A stretch of DNA of 9,979 nt from Methylovirgula sp. GTDB taxonomy: Bacteria; Pseudomonadota; Alphaproteobacteria; Rhizobiales; Beijerinckiaceae. Both the position numbers and the translations under genes were made by a program. The notes under the pieces are model-generated. The model was not told the DNA's origin. It worked only from the letters and a program-made list of their open reading frames with translations, and searched no databases. The stretch spans positions 1-9,979 of the forward strand of contig JASHVQ010000082.1 in assembly GCA_030044485.1 (NCBI GenBank), written 5' to 3'. Below, in pieces: positions 1 to 6,827 of the stretch. How positions within the stretch are numbered: position 1 is the stretch's first letter; each line of letters starts with the position of its first letter.

Positions 1-2
1 CG

Positions 3-884
3 CGGCTGCCGCTCTTCATAACCGCTCACGACTATTTCATCGCCTGCCCGAACGGCGCGCTTTTTCGCTTCGATCGTCAGGAGCCGTGCCAGCTCGATCC
101 CATGTCGGTCAAATGCATAGCGGCCAACTGCGATTCCAAATCCTACGTTCACAAGATGGTGCGAGTCATGCGCATGGCCGTGACGCAACAGACCGCGTAT
201 GGAGCCGCTGTCAATCTCATCCACGTTTCCGAGCGGTCGCGCGCCATACTCACGCCGCTCCTGCCTTCTACCTGGCGGCATTTCAGCCTTGGCAATCCCG
301 TCTTAGTCCGCAAAACGCCGCCCATAGGCAACGTTGCCGGCCGAGGTTTCGCCTTTATCGGCCGACTGACGCCGGAAAAGGGAACGATCCTGGCCGCCCG
401 CGCGGCGGCCCAAACCGGCGCGCCTATGCTCTTCATCGGGGATGGACCGGCGCGTGGCGAAATTCGCAACATCTGTCCGCATGCCGAGATCACCGGCTGG
501 CTTCCGGCCGCCGAGGTCGATCTCCTTATGAGAAATCGCGTTCGTGCCGTAGTCGCGCCGTCGCTCTGGCCGGAAACCGGACCGCTCACGGTCTATGAGG
601 CCTCCGCGGTCGGGCTCGCCTCGATCGTCTCGAATCGCTGCGGGGCTTCGGAGCGCGTCGTTGGCGTGGGGCTGATGATCGAGCCGACCGTGGAGGAGAT
701 CGCCCGGGCCTTCGAACGCCTGGGCGATGACGATTTGGCGAGCCGGTTGGGGTATGCCGCATATCAGCGCTATTGGGACGATCCGTTGACGCCGGCTTCT
801 CATGCGCGCGGTTTGTTGGAGATCTATGCGACTTCCGGGGCCATTTCGGCCCGGCACAATGAAACGGCGGATGCAAGCCCGTGA
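3..884 (+). CDS. GT4-type glycosyltransferase, 5' end outside the window
   Basis: The reading frame is open from base 3 to TGA at 882-884 (293 residues visible), so the start lies upstream of the window. By colinearity with the next gene about 119 N-terminal residues are missing. Numbering from base 3, the visible part holds the end of the acceptor lobe with HDYF and CPNG, cysteines at 15, 29, 38 and 43, and then the GT-B donor lobe. That lobe has GRLTPEKG (120-127, with the Arg and Lys expected to bind the donor diphosphate), IGDGP (145-149) and the EX7E pair E191/E199. These are the hallmarks of retaining family-4 glycosyltransferases, which use a nucleotide sugar in the cytoplasm. The sugar and acceptor cannot be told from sequence. 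It is a tandem paralogue of the gene at 881, with a GTGA overlap that suggests translational coupling. The probable role is synthesis of a surface polysaccharide or glycolipid, which is inference from family and tandem arrangement. Confidence 0.9.
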   Translation, partial: RLPLFITAHDYFIACPNGALFRFDRQEPCQLDPMSVKCIAANCDSKSYVHKMVRVMRMAVTQQTAYGAAVNLIHVSERSRAILTPLLPSTWRHFSLGNPVLVRKTPPIGNVAGRGFAFIGRLTPEKGTILAARAAAQTGAPMLFIGDGPARGEIRNICPHAEITGWLPAAEVDLLMRNRVRAVVAPSLWPETGPLTVYEASAVGLASIVSNRCGASERVVGVGLMIEPTVEEIARAFERLGDDDLASRLGYAAYQRYWDDPLTPASHARGLLEIYATSGAISARHNETADASP

Positions 885-2119
885 AGATCGTCATCATTGC
901 AGATCACGCCTCGATTAACGGCGGCCAAGCGAAGGTGGCAATCGAGAGTGCCAAAGGCCTTGCGGCGCGCGGCCATGCCGTGACCTATTTCGCCGCTGTT
1001 GGACCGCTCGATGCAGGCCTCGTAGCGGCCGGCGTTAAAACGATCCTGCTCGAACAGCCGGATGTTGTGTCCGCATCCTCATTGACGCTCTTCGGCCTGC
1101 AATGGTTCTGGAATGCGCCAGCCGCACGTAGGCTACGTGAGTTTCTTTCGACCTGCGACCGAAACGAGACGGTCGTGCATGTGCATGGGTGGGCGAAGGC
1201 TTTGTCGCCTTCGATCGGCCCGGTGTTGAAAGCCTCGAAGCTTGCCATTGTCTTCACGATGCACGAATATTTCCTCGTCTGCCCGAACGGCGGCTTTTAC
1301 GATTATCCGGTCGGGCATGCCTGTCACCGGCGCCCAATGTCGCTTGCCTGCATCGCCCATAATTGCGATTCGCGCAGCTACTTCCGCAAGCTCCTGCGCG
1401 TCACGCGACACGCGGCTCTGCAGCACAGTGGGCTTCTGGATTGTCTCGACCACGTCATCACCATCAGCCGACTGCAGCGCGAGATCCTCGAACGGCATCT
1501 GCCTGCAAATGTGCACTTCCACAACGTCGGGAATCCGATCGACACGCCGCCGCTCGGCCAGAAAGACGACGCAATTCCCGGAGACTTCGTTTTTGTCGGC
1601 AGGATCTCGCCGGAAAAGGGCCCGTTGTTGTTTGCCGAGGCGGCGCGGCTTTCCGGTCAACGGGCGGTCTTCATCGGGGACGGTCCGCAAGCCGAAACTC
1701 TCAAGGCACAATATCCCGAAGCCGCCGTCCTTGGCTGGAAAGACCCGGCCGAGGTGCGAAAACTGCTGCGCCGTGCTCGGGCGCTCGTCTTTCCTTCAGT
1801 ATGGTACGAAGGCCAGCCGCTGACCGTGCTCGAATCTCTGGCGCTCGGTACGCCAGTGATTGTCAGCGACATGTGCGCCGGGCGCGAATTCGTCGAGGAC
1901 GGGGTGAGCGGCCGCTGGTTCAGGTCGAACGACGCAAGCTCGCTTGCCGCGGCGATGGCCGAACTTGCCGACGACGGCGTCGCGCGGCGCATGTCGCAAG
2001 CTGCCTATTCGCTCTATTGGAAAGATCCCTATACGCTCGAGCGTCACCTTGACGGGCTTTGCGCCGTTTACGATGAGGCTCTCGGTGTCGAAGAAAAAGC
2101 GGTCTGTGCGATGACCTAG
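881..2119 (+). CDS. GT4-type glycosyltransferase (412 aa), paralogue of the preceding gene
   Basis: A complete GT-B fold glycosyltransferase. It starts at GTG 881, whose last bases form the TGA of the preceding gene (GTGA), and ends at TAG 2117-2119. The N-terminal lobe begins with a strand and then the glycine-rich loop NGGQAKV (13-19), typical of the GT4 acceptor lobe. It continues with HVHGW (100-104), HEYF and CPNG, and cysteines 134, 148, 157 and 162. The donor lobe has GRISPEKG (240-247), FIGDGP (264-269) and the EX7E pair E310/E318 followed by ALGTPVIVSD. The length is usual for the family. The start is fixed by the MKIVIIAD strand, and coupling from the upstream gene explains the lack of a strong ribosome binding site. 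The role is probably sugar addition to a polysaccharide or lipid-linked glycan. The specificity is unknown. Both genes end in a similar Y-W-x-D-P helix, so the pair looks like a tandem duplication that has since diverged. Confidence 0.93.
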   Translation: MKIVIIADHASINGGQAKVAIESAKGLAARGHAVTYFAAVGPLDAGLVAAGVKTILLEQPDVVSASSLTLFGLQWFWNAPAARRLREFLSTCDRNETVVHVHGWAKALSPSIGPVLKASKLAIVFTMHEYFLVCPNGGFYDYPVGHACHRRPMSLACIAHNCDSRSYFRKLLRVTRHAALQHSGLLDCLDHVITISRLQREILERHLPANVHFHNVGNPIDTPPLGQKDDAIPGDFVFVGRISPEKGPLLFAEAARLSGQRAVFIGDGPQAETLKAQYPEAAVLGWKDPAEVRKLLRRARALVFPSVWYEGQPLTVLESLALGTPVIVSDMCAGREFVEDGVSGRWFRSNDASSLAAAMAELADDGVARRMSQAAYSLYWKDPYTLERHLDGLCAVYDEALGVEEKAVCAMT

Positions 2120-2136
2120 GCATCGCATAGGCTTTT
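2101..2136 (+). terminator. Rho-independent terminator of the glycosyltransferase pair
   Basis: Bases 2104-2113 pair with 2121-2130 over ten positions (nine Watson-Crick and one G-U) around a 7-base loop. With wobbles the stem extends to about 2101-2133, and it is followed by a short T run at 2133-2136. The TAG stop (2117-2119) of the second glycosyltransferase lies in the loop. The short T run is the weak point. Its position between two transcription units supports the call. Confidence 0.65.
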
Positions 2137-2159
2137 CATTCCACGCCTCACGCGCCGAT

Positions 2160-2186
2160 TTGACGCGCCGCATTCTATTTTCTAAA
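2160..2186 (+). promoter_or_regulatory. Candidate sigma-70-type promoter for the response regulator
   Basis: TTGACG at 2160-2165 matches five of six bases of the -35 consensus. A possible -10 follows: TCTAAA at 2181-2186 (15-base spacer) or TAAAGC at 2183-2188 (17-base spacer). Neither -10 is strong. The site lies just after the terminator at 2101-2136 and would give a leader of roughly 35-40 bases before the ATG at 2232. It also makes the in-frame TTG at 2160 an unlikely start codon. Confidence 0.4.
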
Positions 2187-2231
2187 GCTGCGGGAACTGG
2201 CCGGCATGCCCGGAAGGTACAGGCCGAGGGA

Positions 2232-2624
2232 ATGAAAGACGTCGAGCGGCAGAAGGGCCTAGGCAAAGCGCGTATCCTCGTCGTGGAGGACGAGGCCTTT
2301 ATCGCCGCCATGCTTGCCGACATGCTCGAGGAACTCGGCTACGACGTCGCCGCCTCGGTTTCGCATATCGCCCAAGCGAAAGATTTTCTTGCCGCCGAAA
2401 CGGTCGATGCGGCGCTGCTCGACGTGAATCTCGGCGTCGAAAAGATCGATCCGGTCGCGGACCTTCTTGCGGAGCGCGCCTGTCCGTTTATCTTCACGAC
2501 AGGATACGGAAAGTCCGGCGTTCCCGCGGCACATGCCGGCCGCGCCGTCCTGCAGAAGCCGTTCCACATCGCCGATCTCGCCGCGGCGCTGCGCAAAGAA
2601 CTTGGAACGGCGGAATCGTCTTAG
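2232..2624 (+). CDS. Single-domain response regulator (receiver only, FATGUY-like)
   Basis: A 130-residue protein that is one CheY-like receiver domain with no output domain. From ATG 2232 it has the strand ILVVEDE with acidic residues E19-D20, the phospho-acceptor D64 in ALLDVNL, the FTTGYG segment with T89/T90 at the end of beta-4, and K109 in the LQKPF motif. FTTGYG resembles the FATGUY motif of alphaproteobacterial receiver-only regulators such as Sinorhizobium Sma0114, which take phosphate from HWE or HisKA2 kinases and often act in phosphorelays or as phosphate sinks. No kinase gene is visible here, so this is an orphan and its pathway is unknown. The frame stays open up to a TTG at 2160. 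I chose ATG 2232 because the receiver fold begins about 13 residues later, GAGGG lies just before it, and TTG 2160 sits in a -35-like element. Confidence 0.88.
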   Translation: MKDVERQKGLGKARILVVEDEAFIAAMLADMLEELGYDVAASVSHIAQAKDFLAAETVDAALLDVNLGVEKIDPVADLLAERACPFIFTTGYGKSGVPAAHAGRAVLQKPFHIADLAAALRKELGTAESS

Positions 2625-2839
2625 CGCCGCTTCGGGCGCGGAATCCGCATGGGTCTTGCAATAGACATTCGCAGGACACCGCTCTAGCATCGCGCCATGC
2701 AGAAGCGATCCGCATGCGATCTCGGCGATTTGTCCGGCTTGGACGTATTGGCGATCCGTGACGTCCTCCAGCAGTTCACTTGCGTTCGCGCGTAAACCGG
2801 CAGCCCGCTGCCGCGGATCGTGTTGAGGTGTCGCGGACC
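2625..2839. other. Intergenic spacer between the response regulator and the AsmA-family gene
   Basis: This 215-base stretch has no convincing gene. Just after the stop, GCGCC at 2624-2628 can pair with GGCGC at 2635-2639, but there is no T run, so it is at best a weak terminator. An 8-base palindrome, CGCATGCG, at 2711-2718 is flanked by GATC on both sides (2707-2710 and 2718-2721), which resembles a small operator. I found no -35/-10 pair with good spacing. The clear element is the ribosome binding site GAGGTG at 2825-2830. Confidence 0.5.
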
Positions 2840-4717
2840 ATGAACGACAGCCTCTCGGTCATCCTGCCCGCAACCTCGCGGCGAAGGCGCTTGAGGCGCC
2901 TTCTGCCTCTGGCGGCGCTTCTGGTTGCGACCGGCGCCGCCGCCTCCATCGCGGCGCACATGGCCTTTTCGGCGGACACTCTTGGGCGGGATGTCGCCGC
3001 GCAAATCCACCGCACGACGGGGTTCTCTACGAATTTCGAGGGGGCCACGCACTTGCATCTCTTTCCGCAGCCGCGCATCCAAATAGACAACGTCACCTTC
3101 ACCGATGCGGCAGGCGCGGTCCGAATCGATGCGGCCGTTTTCAGCGGCTACCTGAGGCTTCTGCCTCTTCTGGCCGGACGGCTCGAGCTCGGCCATGCGA
3201 CGCTCTATCAGCCCAATATTTTCATCGCGCTGGATCGCAAACCTGTCCTGCCGGAAAGCGACATCGGCAAGTTTGCCGAGGCGGCTTCGATCGGCGCGCC
3301 GCAGTCGGCCGCGCCGCTGGGCCGTATCGACATAGTCGACGGGCATGCGCGCATCGAGATCAATCGCCTGCGAACGGCGGAAATCGGCGGCATCAACCTC
3401 GATCTTGATTGGCCAAGCGCCGACGCGTCGGCCGCCGTAAATGGCGAGATATCTCTGCATGGCGTGCCAATCGAGATTGACGGATGGCTTTCCCAGCCCG
3501 TTGATCTTTTGCGCGGACGCGCCTCGGCAATGACGTGGCGACTGCAATCCGACGTGCTGTCACTGCTGACTTCCGGTCGTGTCTCGGCCACCCCGCGCCT
3601 TCAATATGTCGGCCAACTTGCCGCGAGCGCCGTCTCGCTGCGCACGGTCGCGCAAATCACCGGGCATGCTTTTCCGCGGCACGGCGCATTTGCGAATTTC
3701 GGTTTGCGCGGCGATGTGGATTTGGAAGCCGCAAACGCCGCGCTTACAAATCTGCATGTCAGTCTCGACGGCAATGATTACGAAGGGGATCTCGCCGTGG
3801 AACTCGGAGGAGCGCTGCGGCTTTCAGGAACGCTGGCCAGCGACTTCGTCGACGTGGCTCCTTTCCTGGCACAGCCCGCCGCTCCGAATGCCCCGCCCAC
3901 CTTGAGAATGCATCAGGCGCTCGACCTGTCGGACCTCGATTTCGCCGACCTCGACCTGCGCGTCTCGGCCTCGCGTCTCAGGCTCTACGACATGGAACTC
4001 GAGAACACGGCTCTGTCGCTGGTGACCAAGCCCGGGCTTGTCGATTTGGCTTTGGCGGAGGCCAATTCCAACCAGGGCACGCTGCAGGGCCGTGTTTCGA
4101 TCGCCGCAAAGAACAAAACTTTCGAATTCCACGCCATTGGGACCGGCAAGAACATCGACGTCGCGCCGATGGCCTTGGGCGTCAACGGGCAACATCCTTT
4201 CTCGGGGACGCTCGATGCGTCGCTCACATTCGACAGTACGGGCACGGATCTCGAACGCCTGATTCAAGGCCTCACCGGTCAGGCAGCGATCCTTGTCACA
4301 AACGGCGAAATCAAGGGAACGGATCTCGCCACGACATTTCAGCAGACCGAGACGAAAACGCCGGGAAAGCTGATCGTCCCCGTCGATGGCACGACGCCTT
4401 TCGACAAGCTGAGCTTCGCACTCAACCTCGCCGATGGTCAGGCCGCTATCGCCCAGGGCCAATTCGACGCCACGAGCATGCAGCTCAATTTTGCCGGCAA
4501 CGCCGACATCGCGCGTCGCGCCCTGGACATTGCGGCGCTCGGAACCGTGACGCAGAGCGCCAGCCGGCGAACCGAAACGATGCCGCTTAGCCTGCATCTC
4601 AAAGGCAGCGTCGACAATCTTCGTCTGTTCCAAGGCGAGCCCGGTCTGCGGCTGCCTGCGGCGCGCGCCAGCGACCTGCCGGCGACGACTTCGGCGTCTC
4701 CGCCAGGGCCGGACTGA
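2840..4717 (+). CDS. AsmA-family envelope protein (625 aa)
   Basis: The start is ATG 2840, placed 9 bases after GAGGTG (2825-2830). An upstream in-frame TTG at 2780 has no such support. The N-terminus has a basic patch SRRRRLRR (13-20) and then one hydrophobic segment (about 21-43), so it is a single-pass inner-membrane anchor with the bulk in the periplasm. The rest is a long series of alternating beta strands of the kind seen in AsmA/TamB/YhdP-type proteins. Residues about 430-590 hold the typical AsmA C-terminal region, with GKNIDVAPMALG, SGTLDASLTF, NGEIKGTDLA and FDKLSFALNL. Known AsmA-like proteins form periplasmic bridge or groove structures that move phospholipids or affect outer-membrane assembly, so such a role is inferred here. 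The last 25 or so residues are Pro/Ala-rich and probably disordered. It stands alone on this strand and converges on folD with 11 bases between the stops. Confidence 0.87.
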   Translation: MNDSLSVILPATSRRRRLRRLLPLAALLVATGAAASIAAHMAFSADTLGRDVAAQIHRTTGFSTNFEGATHLHLFPQPRIQIDNVTFTDAAGAVRIDAAVFSGYLRLLPLLAGRLELGHATLYQPNIFIALDRKPVLPESDIGKFAEAASIGAPQSAAPLGRIDIVDGHARIEINRLRTAEIGGINLDLDWPSADASAAVNGEISLHGVPIEIDGWLSQPVDLLRGRASAMTWRLQSDVLSLLTSGRVSATPRLQYVGQLAASAVSLRTVAQITGHAFPRHGAFANFGLRGDVDLEAANAALTNLHVSLDGNDYEGDLAVELGGALRLSGTLASDFVDVAPFLAQPAAPNAPPTLRMHQALDLSDLDFADLDLRVSASRLRLYDMELENTALSLVTKPGLVDLALAEANSNQGTLQGRVSIAAKNKTFEFHAIGTGKNIDVAPMALGVNGQHPFSGTLDASLTFDSTGTDLERLIQGLTGQAAILVTNGEIKGTDLATTFQQTETKTPGKLIVPVDGTTPFDKLSFALNLADGQAAIAQGQFDATSMQLNFAGNADIARRALDIAALGTVTQSASRRTETMPLSLHLKGSVDNLRLFQGEPGLRLPAARASDLPATTSASPPGPD

Positions 4718-4741
4718 ACGCCGCCTGGTCAAGACAGTCCG
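4710..4741. terminator. Possible bidirectional terminator between the AsmA-family gene and folD
   Basis: CGGACTG at 4710-4716 is perfectly complementary to CAGTCCG at 4735-4741, with an 18-base loop that contains both stop codon regions. The position between two converging genes fits a shared terminator. There is no T run on either strand and the loop is long, so the call is weak. Confidence 0.25.
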
Positions 4742-5688
4742 CGCGACAATTTTGCGGCGCGCAACGTGTTGGCCATCAGCATAGCGATGGTCATGGGGCC
4801 CACTCCGCCGGGAACGGGCGTGATCGCCCCGGCGCGCTCCAGAGCCGGGCCGAAAGCAACATCGCCGACGAGGCGCGTCTTCGGTCGGCCTTGCGCGTCG
4901 AGACCTTGGCCGGGAACGCGGTTGATACCCACATCGACGACCATCGCGCCGTCCTTGATCCATTCGCCACGGATCATTTCGGGGCGTCCAACGGCGGCGA
5001 CGACAATATCGGCACGCCCGACGATCGCCTTGAGATCGCGGCTGCGCGAATGGGCAATTGTCACGGTCGCGTTGCGCGAGAGCAGCAATTGCGCCATGGG
5101 CTTGCCGACAATGTTGGAACGCCCGACGACGACCGCGTCCGCCCCGGAGATTTCCGCCCCGAGCGCCGCCGCGGCTCTTTCGAGAAGCAGCATGGAGCCC
5201 GCCGGCGTGCACGGCACAAGAGCGCGTTCGAGATCGCCGATGGAGAGAAGTCCGGCATTGAACGGATGGAAGCCGTCGACATCTTTTAAGGGCGAAACGC
5301 GCTCGAGAACGCGCGTCGCATGAATCGCCGACGGCAGCGGCAATTGAATGAGGATTCCATGAATGGCGGGGTCGCTGTTTAGGCGATCGACGCGGGCCAG
5401 CAACTCGGTCTCGCTGACTGAGTCCGGCAAATCATATTGCACCGAATGGAAACCGCAGGCTTGCGCCGCCTTGCTCTTCGATCTGACGTAGACTTGGCTC
5501 GCCGGATTGTCCCCGACCAGGATGACCGCAAGCCCAGGCTTCAGGCCCTTCGCGGTGAGCGCCTTAGCCTCGGCGGCGACTTCCGCGAGCACGATCTCGG
5601 ATATTTTCTTGCCGTCGATCAGCAGAGCCTTTTGCCCCGACGGGCGTAGAATGTCTGCCTGCCGGTCGGTTGCCGCCGCCGATGCCAT
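4729..5688 (-). CDS. folD: Bifunctional 5,10-methylene-THF dehydrogenase / methenyl-THF cyclohydrolase
   Basis: FolD interconverts 5,10-methylene-, 5,10-methenyl- and 10-formyl-tetrahydrofolate, normally with NADP, in the cytoplasm. It supplies one-carbon units for purines and formyl-methionine. The 319 residues contain the whole family pattern. This comprises YVRSK with Y67 and catalytic K71, the IQLPLP motif with Q115, KDVDGFHP (135-142), PCTPAG (159-164), the Rossmann loop GRSNIVGKP (189-197), GDVAFG (275-280) and the C-terminal signature [10 protein letters not shown] (291-300). The start ATG at 5688-5686 has GGAGGA (5703-5698) 9 bases upstream. A TTG at 5709 is possible but overlaps no better site. 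The N-terminus has about 20 more residues before the LLIDGKK strand than E. coli FolD, so the protein is longer than the usual 280-300. It lies 30 bases after the epimerase-like gene on the same strand and is probably co-transcribed with it. Confidence 0.97.
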   Translation of the reverse strand: MASAAATDRQADILRPSGQKALLIDGKKISEIVLAEVAAEAKALTAKGLKPGLAVILVGDNPASQVYVRSKSKAAQACGFHSVQYDLPDSVSETELLARVDRLNSDPAIHGILIQLPLPSAIHATRVLERVSPLKDVDGFHPFNAGLLSIGDLERALVPCTPAGSMLLLERAAAALGAEISGADAVVVGRSNIVGKPMAQLLLSRNATVTIAHSRSRDLKAIVGRADIVVAAVGRPEMIRGEWIKDGAMVVDVGINRVPGQGLDAQGRPKTRLVGDVAFGPALERAGAITPVPGGVGPMTIAMLMANTLRAAKLSRGLS

Positions 5689-5718
5689 GGATCCAGGTCC
5701 TCCAACCAAAATGCCCGT

Positions 5719-6624
5719 CTATGTGTCAGTTTTCGGCGGCGCTGCCAAGCCGGGGTCAGGAACGGCCTTTTCATAGGCAAAGCGCGCCGCATGCCGTTCT
5801 CGGGCGCCAGGTGGAAGGATGCGCATCGACGGCTTGGCAAAAAGATCGCCGGCAAAATCTTCAGGATCGCTGTGGCCCGTCCATTCCTCGATACAGAGGT
5901 AGCCATTGCCCGGACGGCACCAAATTCCGAAATGCGGGAAGTTTTCAGTCTCGACGACGATCGCCGCGCCATCCGGCGCTTCGAATCTTACCGCGCGGCT
6001 GGCCGCATTGAGAAAGCAGAGCGCATCATTTTCGAAAAGCTCCGGAAGCAGAGGCAGGATCTTGTCGACAAGCGGCACTTTGCGCTTAAGCCGCGAAATA
6101 AGTCCGCCCGACCTTATGACCGGAACGAACGGACCTTCGTCCTCTGCGAAGCGCAGCGCATAATCCTCCGGCGCGCCTGCCGCGAAGGGCCAGCGAAAGC
6201 CCGGATGAAGCCCGCAGGCATAGGGCATCGGCATCGCGCCGCTGTTTTCGACGCCAAGCACAACCGAAACCGCGGTTTCGCTAAGAAGGTAGTCGACCGT
6301 AAAATTGAAGTCGAACGGATAGAGCGCGCGGGTCGCGGCATCGCTCTTGAGGGTAAGGCGCACGCGATCGGCGCCTTTTTCCGCCACTTCGAAGGCGCGA
6401 TGGCGTGCAAATCCGTGTAGGCCGAGCGGATAGATCGCATCCCCGACGCGCACCCGCTGGTCTTTGGTCCAGCCGACCACCGGGAAAAGAAGTGGCGCCG
6501 TCTCATTCCAGACGGCTGGATCGGGGCGCCACAGCAACTGCGTGCCGCCGAGCTCCAATTCCACAATTTCGGCACCTTGACGTGCGATCGAGGCGCGTGC
6601 GTCGCCGGCTTCGAGGACGATCAT
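5719..6624 (-). CDS. Aldose 1-epimerase family protein (LacX-like)
   Basis: A 301-residue protein of the galactose mutarotase-like fold, which interconverts alpha and beta anomers of hexoses or hexose phosphates in the cytoplasm. Visible landmarks are PLLFPVVGW (44-52), the histidine of GLHGFARH (H70), ACGLHPGF with H140 as the expected acid, and CIEEW with E246 as the expected catalytic base. This order matches the LacX/YeaD-like branch rather than long GalM enzymes. The start ATG at 6624-6622 has only a poor ribosome binding site (GAGA about 12 bases upstream), but no other in-frame Met occurs until residue 131, well into the domain. The gene is followed after 30 bases by folD and diverges from the DUF2147 gene. 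The true sugar substrate is not evident. Its pairing with folD has no obvious metabolic logic. Confidence 0.88.
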   Translation of the reverse strand: MIVLEAGDARASIARQGAEIVELELGGTQLLWRPDPAVWNETAPLLFPVVGWTKDQRVRVGDAIYPLGLHGFARHRAFEVAEKGADRVRLTLKSDAATRALYPFDFNFTVDYLLSETAVSVVLGVENSGAMPMPYACGLHPGFRWPFAAGAPEDYALRFAEDEGPFVPVIRSGGLISRLKRKVPLVDKILPLLPELFENDALCFLNAASRAVRFEAPDGAAIVVETENFPHFGIWCRPGNGYLCIEEWTGHSDPEDFAGDLFAKPSMRILPPGARERHAARFAYEKAVPDPGLAAPPKTDT

Positions 6625-6644
6625 CGTGGTTGGGATCTCGTTCG

Positions 6645-6657
6645 ATTTGACACAAAT
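6645..6657. promoter_or_regulatory. Short palindrome in the epimerase promoter region (possible operator)
   Basis: ATTTG-aca-CAAAT is a perfect 5-3-5 inverted repeat that ends 21 bases upstream of the epimerase start. On the minus strand it partly overlaps TAAATT (6660-6655), a possible -10 element with a weak TTAAGC 16 bases upstream. On the plus strand it contains TTGACA (6647-6652), a perfect -35 box, but no good -10 follows at 16-18 bases. A repressor or activator site is possible. With arms this short, chance is also possible. Confidence 0.3.
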
Positions 6658-6801
6658 TTAGCGAGGCTTTGCCTTGGCTTAATCCGCCGATCCGGCTATG
6701 AGCAGTTGGGGGACACGAAATCCAGGGTCTCGGTCATTGAAGCGTGCCGCCGCAACCGACAAGGCAACTCCGGCATTTCTCTGACGAGGGCAGCATCGGG
6801 C

Positions 6802-6822
6802 CTTCCATTGGCTCAATGGAGG
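6802..6822 (+). promoter_or_regulatory. Hairpin covering the ribosome binding site of the DUF2147 gene
   Basis: TCCATTG (6804-6810) is perfectly complementary to CAATGGA (6814-6820) around a GCT loop. One wobble and one further G-C pair extend the stem to 6802/6822. The 3' arm contains the whole GGAGG Shine-Dalgarno sequence (6818-6822) of the gene that starts at 6828. Folding in the mRNA would hide the ribosome binding site. Whether this is a regulated switch or a chance stem is unknown. Confidence 0.5.
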
Positions 6823-6827
6823 ATGAA

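Noticed and set aside
2160..2231. Upstream TTG start that would add 24 residues to the response regulator
   Set aside because: The TTG is the first part of a -35-like box, the added residues are not part of the receiver fold, and the ATG at 2232 is closer to the domain.
2780..2839. Upstream TTG start that would add 20 residues to the AsmA-family protein
   Set aside because: The ATG at 2840 has GAGGTG at ideal distance and leaves a normal basic N-terminus before the membrane segment.
2684..3547. A 287-codon open frame on the minus strand opposite the start of the AsmA-family gene
   Set aside because: It is Arg-rich without domain motifs, and lies antisense to a gene with a good ribosome binding site and a membrane anchor.
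3824..5212. A 462-codon open frame on the minus strand, across the 3' part of the AsmA-family gene and into folD
   Set aside because: It overlaps two genes with clear family motifs, its product is an Arg-rich low-complexity chain with no recognisable domain, and long antisense frames are expected in GC-rich DNA.
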